From: Apostichopus japonicus
Lineage: Eukaryota; Echinodermata; Holothuroidea; Aspidochirotida; Stichopodidae
Assembly (NCBI RefSeq): GCF_037975245.1
Contig: NC_092569.1
Span: forward strand, 13,377,001 to 13,441,000
Direction of reading: 5' to 3'
DNA: 64,000 nucleotides
The notes beneath the pieces are model-generated. The model did no database searches and was not told the DNA's origin. It was given only the letters and a program-made list of their open reading frames with translations. This document shows, in pieces, positions 11,691 through 34,811 of this stretch (position 1 is the first letter of the stretch; each line of letters opens with the position of its first letter). The translations under genes and the position numbers were made by a program.

Positions 11691-14600
11691 ATTAGAGTAA
11701 AATTCCCAACATGGTTTCGATGAGATAAAGATGCAATCAGAATGGTTCCAGTAAGCTTAAGTTTCAACAACAATGGCTCAGGTAAGGTAAATATGTAATC
11801 ATAATGGTTCCAGTAAGCTATAGATGCATTCAAAATGGTTCCAGTAAACCAAACATGCAACCATAATGGTTCCAGTAAGCTAAAGCTGCAATTATAATGG
11901 TTGCAATAAGCCAAAGATGCAATCACAATGGTTCCAGTAAGCTAACGATGCAACCATAAAGGTTCCAGTAAGCTAAGGATGCGATCATAATGGTTCCAGT
12001 AAGCTAAAGGTTCAATCTTAATGGTTCCAATATGTCACAGGTGCAATCATAGTGGTTGCAATAAGCCAAAGATGCAATCACAATGGTTCCAGTAAGCTAA
12101 CGATGCAACCATAACGGTTCCAGTAAGCTAAAGATGCAATCATAATGGTTCCAGTTAGCTAAAGGTTCAACCATAATGGTTCCAGTAAGCTTAAGATGCA
12201 ATCATATTGATTCCAATGAGCTAAAGATGCGACATAATGGTTCCAGTAAGCTAAAGATACAATCATAATGGTTCCAATGGGTCACAGATGCAATCATTAT
12301 GGTTGCAATAAGCCAAAGATGCAATCACAATGGTCCCAGTAAGCTAAAGGTTCAATCATAAAGGTTCCAGTAAGCTAAAGATGCAATCATAATGGTTCCA
12401 ATGAGCCATAGATGCAATCACAATGGTTCCAGTAAGCTTAAGATGTAATCATAAAGGTTCCAGTAAGCTAAAGATGCAATCATAATCCAGTAAGCTAAAG
12501 GTTCAATCATAATGGTTCCAGTAAGCTAAAGACGCAATCATGAAGGTTCCAGTACGCTAAAGATGCAATCATAATGGTTCCAATGAGCCAAAGATGCAAT
12601 CACAATGGTTCCAGTAAGCTGAAGGTTCAACCATAATGGTTCCAGTAAGCTTAAGATGCAATCATATTGATTCCAATGAGCTAAAGATGTGACATAATGG
12701 TTCCAGTAAGCTAAAGATACAATCATAATGGTTCCAATGGGTCACAGATGCAATCATTATGGTTGCAATAAGCCAAAGATGCAATCACAATGGTTCCAGT
12801 AAGCTAACGATGCAACGATAACGGTTCCAGTAAGCTAAAGATGCAATCATAATGGTTCCAGTAAGCTAAAGTTTCAATCATAATGGTTCCAATGAGCTAA
12901 TGATGCAATCACAATGGTTCCAGTAAGCTGAAGGTTCAACCATAATGGTTCCGGTAAGCTTAAGATGCAATCATATTGATTCCAATGAGCTAAAGATGCG
13001 ACATAATGGTTCCAGTAAGCTAAAGATACAATCATAATGGTTCCAATGGGTCACAGATGCAATCATTATGGTTGCAATAAGCCAAAGATGCAATCACAAT
13101 GGTTCCAGTAAGCTAACGATGCAACGATAACGGTTCCAGTAAGCTAAAGATGCAATCATAATGGTTCAACCATAATGGTTCAACCATAATGGTTCCAGTA
13201 AGCTTAAGATGCAATCATATTGGTTCCAGTAAGCTAAAGACGCAATCATGAAGGTTCCAGTACGCTAAAGATGCAATCATAATGGTTCCAATGAGCCAAA
13301 GATGCAATCACAATGGTTCCAGTAAGCTGAAGGTTCAACCATAATGGTTCCAGTAAGCTTAAGATGCAATCATATTGATTCCAATGAGCTAAAGATGCGA
13401 CATAATGGTTCCAGTAAGCTAAAGATACAATCATAATGGTTCCAATGGGTCACAGATGCAATCATTATGGTTGCAATAAGCCAAAGATGCAATCACAATG
13501 GTTCCAGTAAGCTAACGATGCAACGATAACGGTTCCAGTAAGCTAAAGATGCAATCATAATGGTTCCAGTAAGCTAAAGGTTTAATCATAATGGTTCCAG
13601 TAAGCTAAAGAAGCAATCATAATGGTTCCAGTAAGCTAAATATGCAATCATAATGGTTCCAGTAAGCTAAATATGCAATCGTAATGGCTCCAGTAAGCTG
13701 ACGATGCAATCATAATGGTTCCAGTGAGCTAAAGATGCAATCATAATGGTCCCAGTTAGCTAAAGATGCAATCATAATGGTTCCAGTAAGCTAAAGGTTC
13801 AATCAGAAAGGTTCTAGTAAGCTAAAGATGCAATCATAATGGTTCCAGTAAGCTAAAGGTTCAATCAGAAAGGTTCCAGTAAGCTAAAGATGCAATAATA
13901 ATGGTTCCAGTAAGCTAAAGACGCAATCATAAAGGTTCCAGTAAGCTAAAGATGCAATAATAATGGTTCCAATAAGCTAAAGATGCAATCATAATGGTTC
14001 CAGTAAGCTAAAGATGCAATAATAATGGTTCCAATAAGCTAAAGATGCAATCATAATGGTCCCAGTAAGCTAAAGATGCAATCATAATGGTTCCAGTAAG
14101 CTAAAGGTTCAATCAGAAAGGTTCTAGTAAGCTAAAGATGCAATCATAATGGTTCCAGTAAGCTAAAGGTTCAATCAGAAAGGTTCCAGTAAGCTAAAGA
14201 TGCAATAATAATGGTTCCAGTAAGCTAAAGACGCAATCATAAAGGTTCCAGTAAGCTAAAGATGCAATCATAATGGTCCCAGTAAGCTAAAGATGCAATA
14301 ATAATGGTTCCAATAAGCTAAAGATGCAATCATAATGGTCCCAGTTAGCTAAAGATGCAATCATAATGGTTCCAGTAAGCTAAAGGTTCAATCAGAAAGG
14401 TTCTAGTAAGCTAAAGATGCAATCATAATGGTTCCAGTAAGCTAAAGGTTCAATCATAAAGGTTCCAGTAAGCTAAAGATGCAATAATAATGGTTCCAGT
14501 AAGCTAAAGACGCAATCATAAAGGTTCCAGTAAGCTAAAGATGCAATCATAAAGGTTCTAGTAAGCTAAAGATGCAATCATAATGGTTCCATTAAGCTAA

Positions 14601-16765
14601 AGATGCAATCATAAAGGTCCCAGTTAGCTAAAGATTCAATCATAATGGTTCCAGTAAGCTAAAGACGCAATCATAATGGTTCCAATGAGCTAAAGATGCA
14701 ATCATAAAGGTTCTAGTAAGCTAAAGATGCAATCATATCGGTTCCAGTAAGCTAAAGATGCAATCATAATGGTTCCAGTAAGCTAAAGATGCAATCATAA
14801 AGGTCCCAGTTAGCTAAAGATTCAATCATAATGGTTCCAGTAAGCTAAAGACGCAATCATAATGGTTCCAATGAGCTAAAGATGCAATCATAAAGGTTCT
14901 AGTAAGCTAAAGATGCAATCATATCGGTTCCAGTAAGCTAAAGATGCAATCATAAAGGTCCCAGTTAGCTAAAGATTCAATCATAAAGGTTCCAGTAAGC
15001 TAAAGACGCAATCATAATGGTTCCAATGAGCTAAAGATGCAATCATAAAGGTTCTAGTAAGCTAAAGATGCAATCATAATGGTTACAGTAAACTAAAGGT
15101 TCAATCATAAAGGTTCTATTTTGCTAAAGATGCAATCATAAAGGTTCCAGTAAGCTAAAGATTCAATCATAATGGTTCCAGTAAGCTAAAGACGCAATCA
15201 TAAAGGTTCCAGTAAGCTAAAGATGCAATCATAATGGTCCCAGTAAGCTAAAGATGCAATCATATTGGTTCCAGTAAGCTAAAGATGCAATAATAATGGT
15301 TCCAATAAGCTAAAGATGCAATCATAATGGTTCCAGTAAGCTAAAGATGCAATAATAATGGTTCCAATAAGCTAAAGATGCAATCATAATGGTCCCAGTA
15401 AGCTAAAGATGCAATCATAATGGTTCCAGTAAGCTAAAGGTTCAATCAGAAAGGTTCTAGTAAGCTAAAGATGCAATCATAATGGTTCCAGTAAGCTAAA
15501 GGTTCAATCAGAAAGGTTCCAGTAAGCTAAAGATGCAATCATAATGGTTCCAGTAAGCTAAAGACGCAATCATAAAGGTTCCAGTAAGCTAAAGATGCAA
15601 TCATAATGGTCCCAGTAAGCTAAAGATGCAATAATAATGGTTCCAATAAGCTAAAGATGCAATCATAATGGTCCCAGTTAGCTAAAGATGCAATCATAAT
15701 GGTTCCAGTAAGCTAAAGGTTCAATCAGAAAGGTTCTAGTAAGCTAAAGATGCAATCATAATGGTTCCAGTAAGCTAAAGGTTCAATCATAAAGGTTCCA
15801 GTAAGCTAAAGATGCAATAATAATGGTTCCAGTAAGCTAAAGACGCAATCATAAAGGTTCCAGTGAGCTAAAGATGCAATCATAAAGGTTCTGGTAAGCT
15901 AAAGATGCAATCATAATGGTTCCATTAAGCTAAAGATGCAATCATAAAGGTCCCAGTTAGCTAAAGATTCAATCATAATGGTTCCAGTAAGCTAAAGACG
16001 CAATCATAATGGTTCCAATGAGCTAAAGATGCAATCATAAAGGTTCTAGTAAGCTAAAGATGCAATCATATCGGTTCCAGTAAGCTAAAGATGCAATCAT
16101 AAAGGTTCCAGTAAGCTAAAGACGCAATCATAAAGGTTCCAGTGAGCTAAAGATGCAATCATAAAGGTTCTAGTAAGCTAAAGATGCAATCATAATGGTT
16201 CCAGTAAGCTAAAGATGCAATCATAAAGGTCCCAGTTAGCTAAAGATTCAATCATAATGGTTCCAGTAAGCTAAAGACGCAATCATAATGGTTCCAATGA
16301 GCTAAAGATGCAATCATAAAGGTTCTAGTAAGCTAAAGATGCAATCATATCGGTTCCAGTAAGCTAAAGATGCAATCATAAAGGTCCCAGTTAGCTAAAG
16401 ATTCAATCATAATGGTTCCAGTAAGCTAAAGACGCAATCATAATGGTTCCAATGAGCTAAAGATGCAATCATAAAGGTTCTAGTAAGCTAAAGATGCAAT
16501 CATAATGGTTACAGTAAGCTAAAGGTTCAATCATAAAGGTTCTATTTTGCTAAAGATGCAATCATAAAGGTTCCAGTAAGCTAAAGATTCAATCATAATG
16601 GTTCCAGTAAGCTAAAGACGCAATCATAAAGGTTCCAGTAAGCTAAAGATGCAATCATAATGGTCCCAGTAAGCTAAAGATGCAATCATATTGTTTCCAG
16701 TAAGCTAAAGACGCGATCATAAAGGTTCCAGTAAGCTAAATATCGCAATCATAATGGTGCATATA
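11690..16765. repeat. 31-bp satellite array A (~160 units)
   Basis: Head-to-tail 31-bp unit that includes GGTTCCAGTAAGCTAAAGAT followed by GCAATCATAAT, with no spacers. Variants (ccagttagc, ccaatgagc, attcaatc, acgcaatc) recur in fixed order, giving higher-order repeats: a block near 12535 recurs 708 bp later, and a ttctattttgc variant near 15113 recurs 1426 bp later, exactly 46 units. Because 31 is not a multiple of 3, open frames in it repeat every 31 codons and are artefacts. A sister array lies at 56020-58375. Confidence 0.98.
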
Positions 16766-17973
16766 GAACTCAAGTTATCCCTGCATACGGGTCTACATGA
16801 GTTCCATATTGTGCATGAAAAATGGCAGTTGCATAGATGTACAAAGACCATATATGTGTGACAAACCAATACTTCTTTATAAAACACTATTGATTGCCCA
16901 AAAGCACGTTATGAATACACTGTATAGATATTTTCAACTATCCACAATCCTCGTTTAAAAATGAGTTGAATAACATAGCCCGTCAACCGTCAAGCAATCA
17001 CACATTGCCAAAAAGACTAGGCGAACATAATAACGAAAACTCGAGATTATACACATATTTAATATCATGAAATCGAGAAGAAAGAGAAATTACATAATTT
17101 CATGATCAATTTAAAATGTTTTTGATTTTATCAACTCCTCTCCTCTCCTCTCCTGTATTTACAATTGTCTTTAATAGTTCTGTGTTTTAGAAGAAATAAA
17201 ATTTGTCGAATAGGATAATTATCAGTTTAGAATGTGATTCATTTTGTCCACTCTTTTACTTTCCTGTTTAATTATGCGATAAACTCATTAAACTGAATCA
17301 AGTAATGAAGAAGATCAGATGGGATGCAAACGTAAAGATGAGACCATCAAATTTGTTATAATATAGAAAACATCCAAAGTTACCAAAATTAAATATGCGA
17401 ATCTTCGAATATGTTTTATTAGATAAAGAGAAAGTAATTGTTTGTATAGTTAACGAAAGGGTGATGATGATTTCCCATAGTGTACATCTTCCCCATATAT
17501 AGGAACATAGAAATGACGGATACATTTATTTACTTCGTGTTTAACGTAATCCCTTAAAAATGCTAGTCTATAGCAAATTGTGAAAACAATGTCTGAATTA
17601 TTATAAAATTAAATGCAACAAACAAGTTTGTAAAGGCAAAGACCGTCATTTTGCTTATTTCGGCTGAACTGTTTTTAACTTTTTATACAAATCTTATACT
17701 ACTGTGGTTCCCACTTATCAAGGAAGGCACCTCACGGAGAGCTGAAGACTTCCGACCTTCGCTTATCAGTTTCCATGCACCTATCCACAATCAAAATAAA
17801 AATCAAATATATTTATGAGTTAAAGCGTTACAGAATAAGGAATTCACAAGTTTAAGTATAATTTATTTTAATCTGTGGAATACCTCTACGAATCCTATAC
17901 ATAACACTCGGCTATGGAATCATATGATCCTCATAGACATGCCCCCTGGTTTCCCAATACCAAGTTAAGCTTT
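16766..17973. other. 3' flank of receptor gene A
   Basis: No gene recognised. On the minus strand an AATAAA lies at 17862-17867, about 110 nt past the gene A stop; the same hexamer and its surroundings are kept in copy B near 59152, so it is the likely polyadenylation signal. Confidence 0.5.
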
Positions 17974-27671
<9,698 letters not shown>

Positions 27672-27719
27672 TGTGAAGAATCCTGTGTTAATCAACTGCA
27701 GCAAAAGGAGAAACAATCA

Positions 27720-28045
27720 TCAGATAATCTTAGTTATCTTAGTGTTATCTTAGTGCTGTATTAACATGCGGAATGATCTTAGTTGCTGTACTAACATGAA
27801 TAATGATCTTGATGCTGTATTAACATGAATGGTCTTAGTTGCTGTATTAACATGAATAATGATCTTAGTTGCTGTATTCACATGAATGATCTTAGTTGCT
27901 GTATTAAGATGAATGATCTTAGTGCTGTATTAACATGGATGGTCTTTGCTGTATTGACATGAATGATCTTTGTTGCTGTATTCACATGAATGATCTTAGT
28001 TGCTTTATTAGCATGAATAATGATCTAAGTTGCTGTATTAACATG
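27720..28045. repeat. ~30-bp minisatellite upstream of gene A
   Basis: About ten degenerate copies combining GATCTTAGTTGCTGTATTAA with catgaat, directly 5' of the gene A signal exon. Confidence 0.92.
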
Positions 28046-28227
28046 ACATGTCAAAAACTATTTAATTTACTGAACCATGGCTGCAACATGATGGGAGAAT
28101 CTCTCCATAAATAGTTACCAAATTGTCGTAGTAAATAAAGTATGTTAATGAAAGGCAAATGAAAGGAAATAACCGAATTGTCAAATGGCTAATGATAAAT
28201 GTCAAATATGCGTCGTTATCAAAAGTA

Positions 28228-28862
28228 ATAGCTCTGGGTGTGTTAGGGAGCAGTGCAGTACTCAATGACTACTACATTATCTACAGTTAAACAGTAAAGT
28301 AAAGCCTCTGGATGTGCAAGAGAGCAGTGCAGTACGCAATGACTACTGTAGTATGTCCAGTTATACAGTAAAATAATACCTCTGGGTGTGTAAGGGGCAG
28401 TGCAGTACTCATTGACTACTGTAGTATGGACAGTTATATAGTAAATTAATACCTCTGGATGTGCAAGGAGCAGTGCAGTACTCATTGACTACTGTAGTAT
28501 GTACAGTTATACAATAAAGTAACTCCTCTGAGTGTGTAAGGGAGCAGTGCAGTACCATATTACAACTACTGTAGTATCTACAGTTATAGAGTAATGTAAT
28601 ACCTCTGGGTGCGCGAGAGCAGTGCAGTACTCATTGACAACTGTAGTGTCTACAGCTATACAGTAAAGTAAATCTCTGGATGTGTACAGAAGCAGTGCAG
28701 TACTCAATGACTACTGTAATATCTACAGTTATACAATAAAGTAGTAGCCCTGGGTGTGTTAGGGGGTAGTGCAGTACTCAATGACTACTGTATTGTCTAC
28801 TTTTATATAGGAAAGTAATACCACTGGGTGTGTAAGGGAGCAGTGCAGTACTCAATGACTAA
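28228..28862. repeat. ~74-bp minisatellite
   Basis: Nine copies; GCAGTGCAGTACTCA recurs every 73-75 bp. Minus-strand open frames with STALL/EYCTAP motifs are artefacts. Confidence 0.95.
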
Positions 28863-29307
28863 GCTTGAACACTGACTTAAGTCATTTCCTTCAATACATA
28901 CTATACAGCTCACATACCAGAACATTCCTCTCAATAAATTACAGTGTTTCTAATCATTCTCTTATTCAATGACCATTTTCTGATCATATTGACTCAACAC
29001 TTTTTACTACTGCAGATGTTTATACTGCACCAGAGCCATAGAGGAAACATGGGTTGAGTAATTCATGTTCAGCTAGAAGGATTATTTATCATCTGATATA
29101 GTTTAGTCTGTTGTGTATTTTTTCTTGTATCTGATACACATATTAGGATATATTGGACAATCTTCCTTCCTATCTGTGGCTAATGTTAGTCTTGATTTAG
29201 CTTTAGACTTTGATTGTCATGTCATGCCGTTCATGTTAATAGGTTTCGTAACATGTTTCCAAGTGCATAGTATCCAGAGATGGGGAGGGTGGAGCTTTAG
29301 GAGTATC

Positions 29308-29692
29308 CAATGAGGTTTGTGTGTATTGCGCGTATAGACAGACATGAATAATAAGGTTTGTATGTATTGCACGTAAAGACATACATGAATAAGGCTTGTA
29401 TGTATTGCGCTTATAGACAGACATGAATAATGTTTGTATCTATTGCGCGTATAGACAGACATGAATAAGGTTTGTTTGTATTGCGCGTATAGACATACAT
29501 GAATATGTTTTGTATGTATTGCGCGTATAGACAGACATAAATAATAATGTTTGTATGTATTGTGCGTATAAGATATACATGAATAATAAGGTTTGTATGT
29601 ATTGCACGTATAGACAGACATGAATAGTATTAAAGGTTTGTATGTATTGCGCGTAAAGACAGACATGAATAATAAGGTTTGTATGTATTGTG
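29308..29692. repeat. ~38-bp minisatellite
   Basis: About ten copies with TTTGTATGTATTGCGCGTAT and agacagacatgaataa. The 206-codon minus open frame is its translation. Confidence 0.95.
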
Positions 29693-31003
29693 AATATAGC
29701 TGATTATATCGAATGCCAACATCTACGACAGACATGAATACCGAGCTAGGAAAGGTACCACTTCTATAACTACCCCGAGTGTTCCAGTCAACGACATCTG
29801 ATCTAATATTATCTATAACATACAGTACACTGCTCATGTAGTGGTAAAGTGGTAGACATTGTTCAACATGTTTGTGTGTTTTATGTCTGTGTGCATATTC
29901 GTAGCTGTTATGATTGAATTATTTACTCAATTTTTGTCTTTCCTTTCTTATTATGTTTTCTAGCAATCTATAGTGTTATTGTATATGGACATGTTTCAGT
30001 CAATTAATTGTTTTGTGTATCTGGTCGAATTTGGAAAACAAAACTAGAAAAAAGTATGTAGTAACGGGAGGGTGGTACCAATTAAAGTTTGAGACACAAG
30101 AATATCATGATGCGAAATCTGACCACATTTCAATTGTAAGCTTTCTGGGAATAGGTTTGTTGTCGCACTACCTGGTATAGTACTACAGCTAATATGCTAT
30201 CATACATGCTAACACATGGGAGGTACTGTAGTGCCACTACTAACATATATTACAAACAGTACAGGTATCACAGCACAATTCGAGTAGTGCATGTCCACCA
30301 CAGAGGTTAAACATTGTCGGAAAATAGCCATAAAGTGACCTACCGAATTGATTGTATTGGCATTTTCTGAGTCATTATCATTCTTTTTTATGCTTGGGTA
30401 TTGATGAGGATGAAATAAACTACTGCAAATATGTATACCTGGACTGTATCTTAGGTGAAACAAGAAGATTCCACAGCGACAGTTGGCAGATGGGTTGGGG
30501 AGCACTATGATAAACTTTGAGCTCTTCTAGGTAGAAATCTAGGCATCAGCTATCAAATATGGTGGGAAGGCCATGTCAGATGAAAACTTCTATCTATGCT
30601 CTAGTGGCCTTGGGAAGTGACAAGTTTAGTGTGTAAGTCAAAGGGAGCAATTGCTTGTGGTGCGACCACCTTTAGGCATTTTTTTTTGCGGTTTGGCTGA
30701 AACACAGCATGTTATTGGCTTAAATGCTTAGCATAGTGTAGCAATTGATATTTCAGGAGAAACATTCATGATTCAGTGATTTCTGTGGTCAGAAATGAAT
30801 AATTGTGTCAAAGATTTTGACTTTTAGGCCTGAGATTGCTCACAAGGTCATAACTCGGTTCCGGTAATCCGAGATCCCGGTGTGTATAGGGACACTCACC
30901 TTGCAATGGATGAGCAAGTTAATCACATATTTGTCATATTAGGCGGGGAGGGGGGAACTTATGAAATATCTCGATAGGCCTATGACTGAGAAACTTAGTC
31001 AAG
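29693..31003. other. No gene recognised
   Basis: Unique AT-rich sequence. A short stretch near 29838 (GTAGTGGTAAAGTGGTAG) recurs near 35615. Confidence 0.5.
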
Positions 31004-31670
31004 TTGTTTTGAATGTTTCTTCAGGCTCAGCAGCTACCAGCGATTAGCAGCTAGGACTATAGGCTTGGCCCTATATAGATGTGTTGGGGTCTTATTGTCA
31101 CACGTTGATCTATTTACTCACACTAAAGTTATTTTGAATGTTTCTTAAGGATCAGCAGCTACCAGCGATTAGCAGTTAGGACTATAAGCTTGGCCCTATG
31201 GAGATGTGTTGGGGTCCTATCGTCACAAATTGAGCTATTTACTCATACTAAATTATTGTTAATGTTTCTTAAGGATCAGCAGCTACCAGCGATTAGCAGT
31301 TAGGACTATTAGCTTGGCCCTATGTAGATGTGTTGGGGTCCTATCGTCACAAATTGAGCTATTTACTCATACTAAATTATTTTGAATGTTTCTTAAGGAT
31401 CATCAGCTACCAGTGATTAGCAGCTAGGACTATAGGCTTGGCCCTATATAGATGTGTTGGGGTCGTATTGTCACACGTTGAGCTATTTACTCACACTAAA
31501 GTTATTTTGAATGTTTCTTAAGGATCAGCAGCTACCAGCGATTAGCAGTTAGGACTATAAGCTTGGCCCTATGGAGATGTATTGCGATCCTATGGTCACA
31601 AAGTGGGCTATTTACTCATACTACTGTAAAATTATTGTTAATGTTTCTTAAGGCTCAGCAGCTACAGTAC
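31004..31670. repeat. ~124-bp tandem repeat
   Basis: Five full copies and a partial sixth; GGATCAGCAGCTACCAGCGA recurs near 31149, 31273, 31397 and 31522 with changes. Units keep CTTGGCCCTAT and TGTTGGGGTC. Confidence 0.95.
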
Positions 31671-32978
31671 CATATATATAGATATATACGTATAGGTCAC
31701 AATACTTTACAAGCAAGATACTGTCTGTGAAACCATAGCAAAGCATAGTTAATGATTTGTTGTTGTTAATGTTTACCATTTTCCTATTTTTGTTTTTATT
31801 CATTTGATCTTTTCCTTTCATTTCTTACTTTGTTTTATTCATTTGACAATGATTAAGAATTACATAGGTAGATTAAGGATTTCCTAAATTTTCACTGCTA
31901 CAGGGCAACAGTTTGTGGTCAGGTGTCCCTGTGTGACCTTTCTCTTTAAAAACCTGTCTTTAAAAACGATTTATGAATATTCAATGATCAACTTTTGTGT
32001 TTGATTAGTTTATAAAGGTGGTCATGCGTGAGTTTCCATACACTGAAATATGGGATGTTTTCTTACAAATATGGGATGTATTCTGTTAGTTATGGGATGT
32101 ATTGTAGGAATTATGGGATGGAATGAATAGGGTATGATAGTAGGGGACAAAGTTAAGGGAAGATACTATAAGCCAAGTTTTCATAGTAAGAGGAGAACAG
32201 AGGAAGGATAAGTTGAGATGGTTGTGCACAAGATCAAGATAATTTCTTAAAATAACAACAGTGTTAGAGGAGAGGACCCGTATTTTCCAATAAGTTCAAT
32301 GGATTTCTTATAAGACTTATAACAGCTCTTGTTTAAGTGACCTCATTGCTTTTAATACACGATTCATGTGCATAGTAAACCCATTATTTTGCCTTTATAT
32401 GTTTATTTTTTGTGTGAGCAGTTCGCCTTTTCAAGTTGTCCCCACGATCTCAGAGTAAACCGACCCTACCCTCATGGAAAGGTGCCACTTGTAATTTTCC
32501 ATACCTAAAAATATAATTTTGCCTGGTCACTGTGTTTTTGGCCGGCTACACCTGCAAATAGGTTTTTAGAATCTAGTCTCAGGATGTATGGCTGTTTGGG
32601 ATGTATACAGAAAATCATTTCATAAAACTCTTGTTGAAGATTGGAATGCCTGCTTTAGAGACTATTACCATCACCAGAAATGTGACAAAGTTTGAAAAAA
32701 GATGGATGTTTAATGTGTATGACTTTTATCAATCAAATAAGAAACATATGACAAAGAAATAATATATTTTTTTCATTATTTTAATTCATTCACTTTTTAT
32801 GTAGTTTTTTTTTGTATAATATACAGACACGGGGTTTTCACCAATCAATTTTATACAAATGAAATAACGTGAATAATTCATTCATTGGAATATTGCAAAA
32901 TTAAAGCCATCAAATCTGAATACCATTTAAGCGATGCTTCATGCTAACGATATTTGTCCCTGTGTCGGCAAGCGCTAA
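31671..32978. other. No gene; short 26-bp repeat at 32046-32120
   Basis: Near 32046-32120 a unit containing TATGGGATGT recurs four times about 26 bp apart. Otherwise no recognised feature. Confidence 0.55.
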
Positions 32979-33144
32979 TTAGTCCAGTTCTGGGTCCTGG
33001 AACCTCACATACTCAGCTGAGGGGAAGGAATCCCTAATCTTTGTAACTGCACAAGCAAGAGTGGTCACTCTGTGTTTTTTGCCAAGATACCCCCAACACC
33101 ACCTGACTAGTTGCCTGTAAGCAACATATCTGTAACGCCTGTCA
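32979..33144 (-). pseudogene. P2X7 C-terminal-domain-like gene, terminal exon
   Basis: Acceptor ttctgacag, then one base and 54 codons to TAA. The peptide YRYVAYRQLVRWCWGYLGKK and VTTLACAVTKIRDSFPS matches the end of the P2X7 receptor C-terminal domain, which in many invertebrates occurs in stand-alone, often multicopy genes. The exon itself is intact and joins the exon at 33850 in the right phase. The gene is listed as a pseudogene because of damage upstream. Confidence 0.78.
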
Positions 33145-33849
33145 GAAAAAAAGAAGTAAATCACAAAATATAAGAAAATGCATTATAACTGAACACTCAA
33201 GCAAGCCCATTGAATTGAATGTTTCCAATAAACAACGAACCGAAATCTGCTTATAAGATTTGGAAGCAAAACAATACTTTGTGAATTTTTTTCCATAATT
33301 GGGCAAATTGATTGAAAACTCAAAAGGGAGTGTTTCCCTTTTTACAGGATTGATTTCTTACTTCTTTGTAGAGTTTTTCAAACACTCCCCCACAAAGGTG
33401 CAGACACTGAAGAGTGGGGAAATGACCAATTTTCTCTGCACTTACATGTATGCAAATGCTTTTCCAGGTACAGGTAGGTACAGTATTCAGTTGATGAGTC
33501 GGTCTTGCAAGAAAGAGGCTCTGAGTTTACTACATTTTCTGAGTCATCTGTGTTCTGTCCTTGCACAAACAACATTTTATCACTTGCGTCATTGAAACCA
33601 GGGAATAGCACCGGCTTTATTGGCCTAATAGTTTGATGGTATTCACTCTTTTTTCATATTACATTACAAATTTGAAGTATATATGAAACAAATTATTTCC
33701 AATCTGATTTACAGACATATCTGGCAACTGTAGATTCTGTAAATCCTGCTAAAATGTTGTCTTCGCATATTTTTTTCACCAAATCATTTAGTACCCTACT
33801 TTACTTAATAGTAATTTATTATTATGTAGGTACACTACCTTATACTTAC

Positions 33850-34043
33850 GTGTGTAGATCTTCTTCTTGCAGTTGTCCATATTGTTGCTGGTAGTCATAA
33901 TGAGCTGTTTACATAACATAAATGTCCAGAAATACACTTTGAAAGCCTGGGTGTTGGATTATGCACCGCACACTATCATCCTCTAGGCTGTCCACTTTGT
34001 TTTTCACTTCTTCAATTTCCTTTTCAAATTCTCACAGGTGCAC
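33850..34043 (-). pseudogene. P2X7 C-terminal-domain-like gene, middle exon (damaged)
   Basis: Acceptor caatttgcag, donor gtaagt. The frame that fits the domain reads EIEEVKNKVDSLEDD, then IIQHPGFQSVFLDIYVM, then a TAA stop, then TAHYDYQQQYGQL and the donor in the phase needed by the last exon. The stop stands where related proteins usually have Gln. The Cys-rich beginning (CTCEN) is in another frame, so there is also a frameshift. Confidence 0.72.
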
Positions 34044-34183
34044 CTGCAAATTGAAGTTGTAAACATAAATGGCATAGAAAAAATGGCTTTCATGTAGTTC
34101 ACACGACACCAAATATGAGACCACTTTTTAACTGCATCAACAAGTTTTGAAAGACTGGTTAGGGATAGACAATAATTGACACT

Positions 34184-34481
34184 CAGGCGCGTAGCCAGTA
34201 ATTTGCCAAGGGAGGGGCGAAACTGTAGATTCGGCATTACAAACTATCTAAGCGAAGCGCCACCATTAGTTGGCGCGAAGCATTCAAGAAAATTTTGGCT
34301 GAAAATGCCTCCCAGATCGCTGGAAATGGCACTTCCCAGGCCTTGTAAGTTGCATCTTAGCATTTTCTCTTTTGAAAATACTAGCGATATCATAAAATCA
34401 TTAAAACAAAATAAAAAAATATGCTCAAGAGGGGGGGGGGGGGGTGCGACTGCCCCTCCACCCCCATTGGCTACGCGCCTG
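34184..34481. mobile_element. Complete non-autonomous hAT element (298 bp)
   Basis: Ends CAGGCGCGTAGCCAGT and ATTGGCTACGCGCCTG are near-perfect inverted repeats, and the 8-bp direct repeat TTGACACT flanks it on both sides (34176-34183, 34482-34489). The interior has the family core ACTATCTAAGCGAAGCGCCA and a long G-run. It lies just upstream of the middle P2X7-like exon. Confidence 0.96.
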
Positions 34482-34811
34482 TTGACACTATGTAATATGT
34501 TTTTTGTTTTGTACCACAATCCCATACAAAATTTAGGCCTTAGATTAGGAATGAACTGAAAGTCATTTTTTCAAAAAGACGTAATAAATTCAGTATTCCT
34601 GTTTTCTGCTGGGAATGGTCGGCGCAACGTAAATAGATGTAGATAATATTGAGTGCAGAAATTTCCAGTATGAGCCTAGCCTAGGCTTACTGTTAGATTA
34701 AATAATTTTGCATTGTCAAATTGCTTGTTATATTTTACCTGAACTAATTTTCGTATCCGTTTAGTTCCTGTCAAAATGATACTGCTTTGTCCTATGATCA
34801 ACGTCATATCG

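Noticed and set aside
11690-16765. CRISPR-like array of ~31-bp repeats
   Set aside because: Units are contiguous with no unique spacers, the sequence is eukaryotic, and variants form higher-order satellite blocks.
29217-29837. 206-codon repetitive protein on the minus strand
   Set aside because: Translation of the ~38-bp minisatellite.
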